DNA of 64,000 bases, taken from positions 806,001-870,000 of the forward strand of contig JAGMUV010000004.1 of assembly GCA_020744425.1 (NCBI GenBank), in the 5' to 3' direction. The notes under the pieces were generated by a model, which did no database searches, had not been told where the DNA came from, and was given only the letters and a program-made list of their open reading frames with translations. The position numbers and the translations under genes are program-made. The stretch is from Dactylonectria macrodidyma (Eukaryota > Ascomycota > Sordariomycetes > Hypocreales > Nectriaceae). Position 1 is the first letter of the stretch. Each line of letters opens with the position of its first letter. Shown piece after piece: positions 36,414-46,916 of this stretch.

Positions 36414-37112
36414 TGTTTGCAACGACCTGTGTCTTCTCACCCAAAAAAAAATCCCTGTACGCCGCAAGAGCAGCTTTCTCGCTCATGCAAACATATGCGG
36501 CGAGAAAATGGTTATTGAATGGTGTCCTTGCGATGGTGATATGTTTAAGAGACAACTCCCTGAACCTGGGAAAGTGCGAAATGTAGGGATCACTCTTGTC
36601 TAACCGGGAGCTAAGGTTGTCTTCGGGAAGGCACTCTACATCTATGGGAGGTGTGGCTAGGGTGGAATGTCGCAGCCACTGTGGCGTTGTGGATGTGAGC
36701 ATTGCGTGTCCACACCCGCGTGCTCGTGGGAACGTTCTCCTGAAGTCATCTTGTCTGCTTTCATGGCTTTTTAGCCCATTGTCTGCATTTATTCCCCCCA
36801 TTTCTGTCGCCGAGACTTGCACCTGGTGTGTCCGTTCTCCGTCTTATATTACTGTTTCTCCTCGAAGCCTGTGCCGCGGTTCCGGTCTTGCCACCAGAGG
36901 TTAGCCACTACGCGCCCGCCACTCTCTCATCGCCAACAATCACACTTTGGTCTAGCATTCCTTCTGGTTTACCTCCAAAGACCGACCCTCCGACTCCGAA
37001 ATCTGTTCCCATCTACGATAACCATATACCCTCGAGCACGCGCTTGTAATACTGCCTATCAGCCGGTTGTCGATCTGACATTATTGCGCCCACGAGGTGC
37101 AACTTGCCCAGT
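36414..37112. promoter_or_regulatory. Divergent promoter region, Tdp1 / Eps1-like
   Basis: About 0.7 kb between divergent ATGs, presumably holding both promoters. The right half is C/T-rich on the plus strand, as expected for the Eps1-like gene's leader. No separate gene seen. Confidence 0.55.
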
Positions 37113-39588
37113 ATGCGCCTCTCACTCCTAGGCCTCCTCACTGGCGCTGTGGTACTCTCCAGCGCACAGTTGATACCCGAGGAGGAAGACTTCAAGAAAG
37201 AGGTCACATATTACAACGACATAAAAGTGCCAGCACTCTTGGAGCTCACTCCCGCCAACTGGGAGACAGAGATCACCAAAACCAAGTATCTCTTTGTGAA
37301 GCATTTCAGGTACAACTTTGAACAGCATCCAGTGCTAGCATCATGCTAATTACTGGCCAGTCCGTACTGTCCTCACTGCATAGATTTCGCTCCTACCTTC
37401 CAGTCAATTTACGAATTCTATTATACCTCGAAGCCGAATGCCGTCGATGCTGCGGACACGACATTCCTCAAGTACTACGACTTCCGATTTGCTACTATCA
37501 ACTGTGTTGCTTACTATGATTTGTGCATGGACCACGCTGTGCAATCATACCCTACAAGCATCATTTACGAAAATGGCGTTGTCTTCGAGAAGATGAGGGG
37601 TGTCAAGAACGCCACCTTTGTGAGCGCTGCCGTCGAGAAGGCTCTCGAGAAAGCTATGCCTGGCTCCCGACCCGCCACTCTCGACATCCCCGACATACAC
37701 GACGAGAATGCAGCTGAGAAGAAGAAGGCCGCAAAGGCAGCTTACAGGAAGATGGAGGCTGAGAGGAAAGAAAAGGAGGCAAAGGCAGCTGCTGAAAAGG
37801 CGGCAGCCGAAAAGACAGCGACCGAGAACGTGGTAGCCGAGAACGTGGCAGCCGAGAAGCCAGCTTCCGAATCGATAGCATCCGAGATCAAGGTTCCTGG
37901 GCAGTCTCTTGATGATATCACTGAGAAGCCTGTACTCTCTGACATATCTGGAACAACTGAGGACCCCGCGAAATTGGATCTGACAGGGAAGTCAAGCAAG
38001 GACGAAACGACGGATGGGTCGAAGAAGGAAACCAGCTCCGACGGCGTTACAGGCAATGCCGCTGAAAAGACCTTTGGCGAAGACTGGAAAGTCCCTAGCA
38101 CCGGCGAGCTACTGAAGAAAACTAAACCTAAGGAGCCCGCAACGATTTATAACAAGGAAGGCGTCAGTGTCCCGTTAACACCAGAATCGTTTGAGAAACT
38201 CGTCACGTCGACCCAGGACCCCTGGTTCATCAAGTTTTATGCCCCTTGGTGCTCTCACTGTAGAGCTATGGCTCCCGCATGGGAGCAGATGGCCAAGTCC
38301 GTGGCGGGAAAACTTAATGTGGGCGAGGTCAACTGCGACGTCGAGTCTCGGTTCTGCAAGGACATTGGTGCTCGTGCCTTCCCCACTATCCGCTTCTATA
38401 AGGCTGGCGAGAGCTCTGAATATAAGGGCCTCCGTGGTCTTGGTGACTTTGTTCAGTTTGCTGAGAAAGCTCTGGAGGTCGCTGGTGGTATCTTGGATGT
38501 TGACGCCGCAGCCCTTCGGGAGATGGAAAAGGAAGAGGAAGTCATTTTTGTATACTTCTACGACCATGCTACATCCACCGAGGACTTCAAGGCGCTTGAA
38601 CAACTCCCACTTAACCTCATTGGACGCGCCAAGATTGTCAAGACCAACGACCCGGATCTCAACACCAGATTCAAGATCACCACCTGGCCTAGATTCCTGG
38701 TCTCTCGAGAGGGCCGCCCGACATACTACACACCTATTACTCCCGATGAGATGAGAGACGTGGACGCTTTGATCAACTGGATGAAGTCGGTCTGGCTGCC
38801 ACTGGTCCCCGAGATGACTGCCACCAACGCTCGCCAAATAATGGAGCATAAGATTGTAGCTCTTGCTGTTCTCAATCGAGATGATGCTGATCGACTGAAG
38901 AATTCCATTACTGAACTGAAAACTGCCGCTAGCGACTGGATGGATCGCCAGGTCCAGGAGTTCCAGCTGGAGCGCACAAAGCTCCGAGATTCCAAGCAGA
39001 TGCGAATTGAGGAGGCCGAGGAACGTGGCGACCAGCGTGGCCTCCGAAATGCCAAGGCAATTAAGATTGACATGGATTCGGCTACCCGTCAGGAAGTTGC
39101 CTTTGCTTGGGTCGATGGTGTTTTTTGGGCACGCTGGCTTCGTAAGACCTATGGTATCGATGTCAAGGATGGCGAGCGTGTCATCATCAATGAAGAAGAC
39201 GTAAGTGGTGTGCAAGCACACAAACTGTCCGGAACATGCTAACAGCTTGTAGAGGAAAAGATTCTGGGACAGCACGTCCACAGGCAACCATATCATGGTC
39301 AGCCGCACCTCGATTATGGAGACACTCGACAAGATCGTTTACGGGCCCAACCCCATCCCGACCAAGTACACCATCTCTTCGTTTGAGAAGTTCTTTTTCG
39401 ACATCAAGATGAGCTTTGTCGACCGTCCCCTCATATCTTGTGGCTTCGTTGTGGCCATTATTTATGGTGTCTACACCTGGCTTCGCGGCCGTGGCCGTCG
39501 AAGCCGTGGTTACCTCTTTCCCCGTGACGACTCACTGGGTCTTAAGGATGGATTATTGGGACAGAGCAACAATGCTAAGGCCGACTAA
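37113..39588 (+). CDS. ER membrane protein disulfide isomerase, Eps1-like, 790 residues
   Basis: Thioredoxin-fold oxidoreductase likely to act on disulfides of membrane or secretory proteins in the ER, like yeast Eps1. Three exons, 37113-37309, 37361-39200 and 39253-39588, with 51- and 52-bp introns. A cleavable signal peptide is visible (MRLSLLGLLTGAVVLSSAQL). Domain one has the active site SPYCPHC (C69, C72), reconstituted across intron 1. Residues about 195-330 are a charged Ala/Glu/Lys-rich linker with heptad-like AAEKA repeats. Domain two has FYAPWCSHCRAMAP (C363, C366) and its cis-proline loop RAFPTIRFY. Downstream is a further thioredoxin-like inactive segment. A transmembrane helix near residues 738-757 (LISCGFVVAIIYGVYTWL) is followed by Arg-rich RGRGRRSRG, giving type I topology with a short cytosolic tail. 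Confidence 0.9.
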
Positions 39589-40222
39589 GCGCCCGTCACA
39601 TTTGAAGGAAGAATCTGAATCAATGGACGGAAAGGAATGGAGAGGGTAAGATGGGTGGGGAGGTGAAACCGAAACCACAATTTCAACCCTCCCTGTCACT
39701 CACCCTTCTGAGAATGAAGAGAGAGACCTAACCACTGGCCGACTGAGAGGACAGGCCATGTGTATCGACATGCTGGAACCCTTGCGTGGCGATGATGGAG
39801 ACGTATTGTTGACCGGGTAAATATGGAGTTAGGGGTTTATTGGGTTGTCTTTACCTCCGCGCCTGTATAATAGCCGTGGAAACGAACCACTTGCATAAGT
39901 CACTTTCAGTTGTTTTTGTTGTCAATAACCCAAGTTCTCGAGCCAATTGAAGAGATTTCAGTATCTGGGAGCTATACATGATTTCAAGTGGATAATGGAT
40001 GAGAGTCGCAAAGAGTATTCCGGGTTGAGAGGAGAGTTAAGTGGATCCACAGTGCTAATATCCGAGCACTTACGGCTATTGCGCAACCGCCACCACCAAT
40101 TCGCCAGCCACGAGACTTACATCATTCGTCTCCAAATGATCACATGCCTCAATTTGTGCATCTTCGATCCTGCGCTTGCACATCATCTCGCACCCGCAAC
40201 CGCATCAACTCCTTCTACTATC
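39589..40222. other. Intergenic, Eps1-like 3' region and DUF202 promoter
   Basis: About 0.63 kb between tandem plus-strand genes. An ATG frame from 39947 runs in another frame past the DUF202 start but is not protein-like. No other signal seen. Confidence 0.55.
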
Positions 40223-41165
40223 ATGGCATCTAATCTCCATGATATCGATGACGAAGACCTCACTTTCCGCGCATGCTGCGCGCCCTTTGCGGCCCTGACG
40301 GAGCCCATCGATCTAACAGCGGCAGCCGAGTACGTAGCCACTCGCCATTGACGCTTCCTGTTCCCAGATCCCCGGATCCTCAGCGCATGCTCTCTGTATT
40401 TTTTTCGAGGAGAGAGACTAACCTGCTTGGTGCTGCTTTCGTGTAGTGAGAACAGCCCCTCCAACTGGTGGGCCTTCTTCCAGTGGCCGTTTTTTGGCCC
40501 GCTCCTTGTTGAGAATGAGAGCAGTGATGCGCGCGACCACTGCGCCAACGAGAGAAGTATGCTTCCTGTCCCAACCTCTATAACTGAGAAGTCTTATGGG
40601 TCTTGACTTATGACCTCTAAAACCCAACTCACTATACCTCGGCTTGTCTCTCTAACCTTTGCTCGCTCTATAGCCTTCCTCTCGTACCTGCGCCTCTCCA
40701 TCTACATGGCAGTCGTCTCTATTGCCATCACCCTCTCCTTTCACTTGAAAAACGAGCCTTCTTCTCTCGAGCTGCGCATGGCAAAGCCGCTTGGTACTAT
40801 ATTCTGGGCGCTATCCGTTATGACGTTGTTTGCAGGCGTGGGTAACTACATCAGTAAGCAACTCCCTTCACAACCTGTACCCGCGACACCTACAATTCGG
40901 GGTTCGGTCTGGGTAAGGGAACCATAACCTAACGAAAATGCTAGCAACGGTCAACAAGTATAGCAGGAGAGCAGCCATCGTACAGATTGGATGGAAAACG
41001 CACGCGGTTGGTTCCCCGTCCCTCCGCTCCCTTGGGCTATCGTATTCGTCGTCACTAAGTAGCGACTAACGCAGAATCTAGATTTTGGTCATCACCGCTG
41101 CATGTATCATAGGCACTTGCATCGTGTTACTGGTTATTGCCAAGGTCCGCGACGCAAGCTCATGA
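40223..41165 (+). CDS. DUF202 (YidH-like) small membrane protein, 180 residues
   Basis: Five exons, 40223-40329, 40447-40556, 40674-40853, 40945-41006 and 41082-41165, join in frame to 180 residues; no single exon is long enough to stand out. The DUF202 signature is clear once spliced: ENESSDARDHCANERTFLSY followed by LRLSIYMAVVSIAITLSFHL. Three hydrophobic helices are present (residues about 75-95, 115-135 and 155-175), with NKYSRRAAIVQIGWKTHA between the second and third. An N-terminal aromatic patch (NWWAFFQWPFFGPLL) precedes the domain. Fungal DUF202 proteins are vacuolar or endomembrane proteins related to the membrane part of VTC subunits; a specific role is not known. Intron 2 (117 bp) shows TCTAACC as branch site. 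The last donor, GTTGGT, is weak. Confidence 0.83.
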
Positions 41166-41296
41166 GATTCATTATTTGCAATTCAATCCATTCAATAACG
41201 CTTGCGCCTGAGCCAGCAGTGTCCCTGGGGATGCAAACCTCGTAATGCAAATAGAATCTACGCTGTTCCAAACAAATTTCAGTACCCTCCAGTCCT

Positions 41297-43483
41297 TTAG
41301 CCCTTCTTCTTATTCGTACAGAACAAATCACGAGCAGACTTGTCAAAACGAGGCTCTTCCTCGTCCCCTTCCGCCCCTAGCTCTGGTGCTTCGCACTGGC
41401 CGACCTCCCGACGGAACAATCGTGCATGCTGATGAGCATCTTTCCGAACATCTTCCAGCGTCGCTGACTTGCCCCCCCAAGAGAGCAGCGGTAACCCGTT
41501 CAAGTCATCTACCTCCCCACCCTGTGGTAGGGTGATGAGCATATCTATTTGGGAATCCGGGTCAAATTTTAGTGTAGCCCGGTCTGCCTTACCGTTCTCG
41601 CTGTCCTCGAGCTCGTCATCTCCCAAATACTCTTCTGGAGTGTCGCCGAGATCACTATGCGACCCCATGATGACACTGGCCGTTTCCTGACTTGGGTAGA
41701 GTGTCAAATAGCCTCGGAGGCGCGAAAGTTGTAGAGCGTATTCGAGCCAAGCCGGGTATTTTTTACTGACATCCTTTCTGGCCAGCATTGCAGGCATATC
41801 ATCCCTCGAGCTCTGTGCCTCGAGGACTTGCGATACGTAGCCGTGCAACTCCACCCACTTCTCCCCGAGGAACAACGTGGCATCGCTACTCGGTGCCTGC
41901 CAGAGAAACGGGCCAGGTTTCGCTGACGACTCCTTAGGAACAGAGAATGGAGTGGTCGCGTCGAGGTGGGTGATTGGGGACTGGAAGCTGATGCCCATGA
42001 TGTTGTCACTCCAATCCCCCAGGATGGATGCACGTGAGTAGAGGGTGTTGAGGAGCGTGTATTTGACGTCTGGGTGAGTAGTTAGTAGATGCGTATCCAT
42101 TTCATCGGTTTTTGGAACCTTACAGTGAAAGAATTGAGGCGATACCTCGGTATGGGGCGCGAGGACAAGTACATGAGAATTGCGGGGGCGAGCTGGCCAG
42201 AATGACTCCAAAAAGCGGATGGAGCTATCTTCTTCCGTCATCTTGGACTGGGGAATGCGATGGCGCAGGGAGAGCAAATTTGCTCGAGGAAGCTCCTTGA
42301 ATCCCGATGACGGCCATTTGAACTTGTCCAACATCTTTTCCAGGGGCCCCTCGATCTTAGAAGGCAACTCGATAGTGAGGTGTGGGGGAGTAACAGCACT
42401 CATGTCGGCCCGTGCAAGAGAGCCGAGAAGCCGGATGAGGTTTCCAGAACCAGTGAGGGGTGCCTGGACCAAGATATCAAAGTCTACACTGTTCCATGCT
42501 GAGAGTTGTAAGCTTGAGAGCCAAAAGCTATCGGGATTGAGCCAACTGACCTGACAGTGCCGAAGCACTAAGTTGTGTGATCCAAGCGAGCCGATTGCCT
42601 GGTTTCTCGGGGAGCTCAATGAGGGCAGATTTAGTGCCGCGGATCTGATCTCGGAAGCCACGTAGGAAGTAATCCTCTTCAGCACTGGAGGAGTCGATAA
42701 TGACAGCTTGGGGGTGCATGTAATTGTTGACGAAGTCTGGAACCATGTGAGCTAGATAGTCATTGTTTAATGAGAGACTGCAGTCTTACAGAGAGCGCGA
42801 GCAGCGGCAAGTCTCATCCTAGGCTCAGTAGAGATGGCAACACTGTCTGGGCGGGCATCTACAAACGAATTAGGTAACGATCCCAGAGTCTGACTGGTGC
42901 CACGCATACCGTGCAAGTACAGTTTGCAACTGTCATCGATGCCATTGATCTTAAGCAGCTCCTTGATTGGTATTTCGCTCCTGCTGGCCAGGACGAAATG
43001 GACCAAATTCTGGTCGTGCGCTGCCATCTGACAGGCTATGGGAAGCAGAACAGAGGCGCTCCGTAAGCTGGCGGTCGCAAAGAGTACATTTCTGTTTCTG
43101 TCGATGCTCCCTCCTGTCCCGGAGATGGCACGCAACGTCTCACCAAGCTCGGGGAACTTGATGGGGCCGCTATAGGTCCTCGGCGGCGCTTCCTGTTGTC
43201 TGTGCGGGGTATTGAAGCCTGCGGATGAGCCCGGTGACGGTTTTCGGTCGCTCTGTTCGGCGGAGGAGGATTGGAGGAGTCGGTAGATGGCGAAGATGAG
43301 GAGGGCACAAAAGACGACATATGCGACCAGGCGAGCAACGGCTCGACGGCGTGGAGGGCGGGAGGCTTGCCATTGAGCGACGATTCTGGGATGGCCAGGA
43401 GCGCCGAGATCGTCGTCCTTCTTGGCCATCTCTTCGTCGCCGGGCCAGTACCTCGCCCTGGTTCTGCCTCGCGGGGGTACCAT
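41297..43483 (-). CDS. Type II membrane glycosyltransferase (fungal GT2-like), 658 residues
   Basis: Predicted Golgi or ER glycosyltransferase; donor and acceptor unknown. Five exons, 43483-42910, 42858-42790, 42736-42551, 42498-42124 and 42069-41297, with introns of 51, 53, 52 and 54 bp. A short basic cytosolic N-terminus precedes one anchor (residues about 50-67, VARLVAYVVFCALLIFAIY), giving type II topology. The catalytic part matches the fungal family annotated as glycosyltransferase 2: GPIKFPELGETLRAISGTGG, RNVLFATASLRSASVLLPIA, MHPQAVIIDSSSAEEDYFLR, then SAWNSVDFDILVQAPLTGSG and RADMSAVTPPHLTIELPS. Spliced intron 4 gives FFHYVKYTLLNTLYS, as in homologues. The gene converges on DUF202 with 131 bp between stops. 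The start is the first ATG; the frame is open upstream without one. Confidence 0.85.
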
Positions 43484-44659
43484 GTCGGGCGATGGTTGTG
43501 ATGGAGGAGTGTCTGGTCTAGCTCGTGGGGTTCGCGAGGACGGTGGTGGGAGGTTCGCGGACAGGCAGTCACATGGCGGTCTGGGTTGAGCACTCGCAGG
43601 TGTCACGGCGGAGTCGCACTGAGAATGCGACGAAGGGAGGACTGGGCGATACTGTTTGGGAGCGTGAGCAGGATTGTGGTGGGATTACAGGTACGAAATC
43701 GTTTCTACCCGTCCACGTTTGGAGTTGGATACATGAACAGCGTGGCTCGTGAGCTACTGTGTTACAGCTTAGGAAGGCCCCCAGCGTCATAGCTCGCGGG
43801 TTTTGTGGATCCCTTGTGGCTGATGCTGCAAGTAATATGTTAGCACCTAGCTGGGATGGTTGGATGTACTCCATGAGGACATGGGACAACACATGGATTG
43901 AGACCGGTCGGCAAGAGGCCAGTGTTTAACCTTATCCAATTCAGTTTTTATCCTTCCGCGAGGAAGTTAGATCCGTGTCTCAATTGCTATTCTAAGACGA
44001 AACCTTTTCCACCCCCACGCCCTGACTACATGCCTACCTACCTACCTACTAGGTACCTAGGTAAGTAAGGTAGGTAGGCAGGAAGTGAAGGGTTCTGATT
44101 GCTGTCTTGGCTGGAGTTTGCTCGTATTTAATACCGGACTAGACTCACTGGCTCGACTATGGTCGAAAATGTGCTGAAAAAGGGAGACAACCACACAACA
44201 CAATCCGGCTGGTAACCAAAAATTCTAGGAGGGTAATTACTCTACAGCCGACGATGCGCTATTGGATAGGTATGTTAATGAATTTTGTTCCAAGGCATGT
44301 TAGCGAATTTTACGGCAACAAGAGAGGAATAAACGCCCAGCAGCTGGACAGGAGCCTAAGAATTTTCTCGCAAACATTGATATGCTCCACCCTTTGGAGC
44401 AACTCGCCCAATCCGACATGTTAGAATCCTTCAAAGAGATTTTGACAGGCAAATTTCAACAACCTCCGTGCCTCGATGATCTTATAACAGTGGCCACGTG
44501 ATCCGGACACTGGCAAGTTCTCCAGACAACGAACAACCCAACAAGCCACACACAAAATACACAGCGCCACACAAACCGACTCGATTTTCTCAGAGATTTT
44601 CTCACTCAAGTACACAGAGCAACAGGAATATAAAAAGTCGTCCTCATCACAACCCCGCC
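43484..44659. promoter_or_regulatory. Divergent intergenic region, GT2-like / Syo1
   Basis: About 1.18 kb between divergent ATGs. It holds both promoters and the TAGGTA hairpin at 44031-44080. A/T-rich stretches occur at 44210-44340. Nothing coding is recognised. Confidence 0.55.
44031..44080. repeat. Perfect 13-bp inverted repeat, TACCTA/TAGGTA type
   Basis: TGCCTACCTACCT (44031-44043) and its exact complement AGGTAGGTAGGCA (44068-44080) flank a 24-bp centre that itself contains CTAGGTACCTAG. It can form a hairpin. Similar motifs recur at 22707-22742, 62748-62774 and 63654-63687. Confidence 0.9.
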
Positions 44660-46676
44660 ATGGCCAAGTGGCGCAAACCCCGTGTAAAGTCTATCAAGCC
44701 GCCGTCGGATCCCGTGCTTGCGGCGCTGCGCGAAGAAAAGATTCTCCCTGTGATCCGGGACCTCAAGAGCGCCGACCCCAAGTCTCGTGCCGCTGCTGCT
44801 GCCGCCGTCTCCAATATCATCCAAGATGAGAGGTGTCGCAAGCTGCTTCTGCGTGAGAAGATTGTGCATACCGTCCTCACCCAAACCCTGACGGATGCCG
44901 CCCTCGAGAGCCGTGCTGCTGGCTGGGGCATTCTTCAGGTCCTTGCGCAGGAGGAGGAGCCGGATTTCTGCGTTCACCTGTACAGAGTAGATGCCCTCAC
45001 TGCCATCGAGTACGCAGCCAAGTCGGTAGGCGAAAAAAATCAACCCTCCATCTCACGGGCCATGCTAACCAGGAAAAAAGACCCTAGAGACGCTCCAATC
45101 CAAGGATGTCGACTTTCAGAAAAGGCCCAAGGCAGAGCAGGCGACAATACTCAGTATCGCATCGTCTCTGGTCTCCCTTCTGTCTGCGCTCGCCGAGGCC
45201 CAAGACGAAATTTTGGAGGCAATCGCCCGCAATCCTGTTATCCCGCGGCTGCTTTTCCTTCTTAGCTCCAATGAGCTCTCACATATCCCCGAGGTCGTAT
45301 CACTACGAACTGACACCCTTGCTTGTCTGATGATTCTCTGCGAGGACAACCAAGAGCTTTCACAAAAGATTGTTAACTCCAAGGAATCCCGCTGCTTCGA
45401 CTCTATCTTATCCCTGCGCGAGGAGCCTAGCAGCGATGGCGTGCTTGCTTGCGGTGTCCTCCACAACATCTTCACCTCAGTAGAAGGGCAGGACCTCGCT
45501 CCCGGTGTTGACGACTCGATTCTCATCCCTACTCTTTGCAAGGCCGTTGAATCGTTCCAGCTGGGCCAGGTGACCACCGACGCCACCGGCTGGTCAAACC
45601 CCATCGAATACCAGCAACTGGCTTTGGAACTCCTCGCCTCTATTGGAACAAATCTCAACAACTCCCGCGACGCTGGCGAGCCTCCTAAACCTAAGACCGA
45701 AGGTATTGAAGATGACGAGTCTATGGACGACGCCGACGTCGGTGACGCTGGATCTGACGGCGAAGGCCCCGAGGGCGAGGCTGGTGAGGAAGAAGAGGAC
45801 GACGATGAGATGGACGACGAGATGGAGGCCGATATGGAGATGGTGACGGGCGCTGACGACGATGATCGAGACGACATCGACGACTTCCCCGTTCTCAAAG
45901 GCCTTATCCAAAGCGCCCTCCCTGAGCTCATCCGCATCTCCTCTCTCTACCCCGACGACGACGCTGGCATCCGTCTGCAAAGCCACGCCCTCTCCGCCCT
46001 CAACAACATCGCCTGGTCAGTTTCCCTCATCGACTTCTCTGACTCGCACAACGCCGCTATCCAGGCCGCATGGCGACCAGCCGGCTACACTCTGTGGGCC
46101 CGAGTCATCGGCGCCATCCTTTCTACCGACACGGCTGACATCACTCTTGCCACGCACATCACCAGCCTCGCTTGGGCCGTCGCCCGCTCCCTCCATACCG
46201 GTTCTACTGGACTGGGCGGCGATGAGCACCGTCGTTTCATCGCCCTCTATCGGGCCACACAGAGTAGCGAAGCCGCCCAGAACTCGGAAGACCCCTTCCA
46301 GGCCCTTGGTGTCAAATGTATCGGTGTGCTCGGCCAGCTCGCTCTTGATCCGGCCCCGACGGACCGCAACCGCGAAGTCGCAACCTTCCTCATAGCCCTC
46401 CTCGCAGGCTTGCCAAACACCCCCCCTGCCGACGCCGTCGAGGCCCTCAACCAGCTTTTCGACATCTACGGCAATGAGGACTACGCATACGACCTCGAGG
46501 TCTTCTGGAAGGACAACTTCCTCAAGCACCTCGAGGACGCCGTTCCCAAGATACGCGCCATGGTCAAGTCCATTAACAAGCAAGAACAATCTGAGTTGCG
46601 TTTGCGCGCTGATGAGGCGGCGCTGAACTTGAATCGTTTCCTGGCGTACAAGCGGAAGAACAAGCCGAAGGCATAG
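44660..46676 (+). CDS. syo1: Syo1 / HEATR3-like ARM-HEAT import adaptor, 653 residues
   Basis: Syo1 escorts ribosomal proteins Rpl5 and Rpl11 into the nucleus together and feeds 5S RNP assembly. Two exons, 44660-45025 and 45081-46676, joined by a 55-bp intron. The N-terminus is strongly basic (MAKWRKPRVKSIKPP), as in Syo1 orthologues. ARM/HEAT-type helical pairs run through the protein, for example DPKSRAAAAAAVSNIIQDER, and MILCEDNQELSQKIVN. A long acidic loop with more than 30 Asp/Glu sits at residues about 340-400, matching the acidic insertion of Syo1. The acceptor is after an A-rich run (GGAAAAAAG), chosen because it alone keeps frame with TLETLQSKDVDFQKRPKAEQ. The start is the first ATG with a good purine-rich context. 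Assignment by overall architecture and motifs. Confidence 0.87.
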
Positions 46677-46916
46677 ATAGATATTGGGAAAGCGAAGGTT
46701 TCGGAAAAGTAATGACATATGAATTCTTGTTTCTGAAGGTAGCATTTGCGCCTTACAACTCTTGGTTTTTGTGTAGTATTCTGTCTATCCCATCGTTCGT
46801 GTGAAAGTCAGGTCCGTATCTACTTATCCCATCATAACGCAAACAGGCCCAGGATCGCCAGGAAGCAACTACCATGGTTCAAACATGAGCGACAACCAAT
46901 GTCGACATGACCAGCC

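Noticed and set aside
36025..36822. 265-codon minus-strand ORF overlapping Tdp1 exon 1
   Set aside because: It is out of frame with the conserved Tdp1 N-terminus and not protein-like.
38175..39332. 385-codon minus-strand ORF
   Set aside because: Antisense to the conserved thioredoxin part of the Eps1-like gene; no family motifs of its own.
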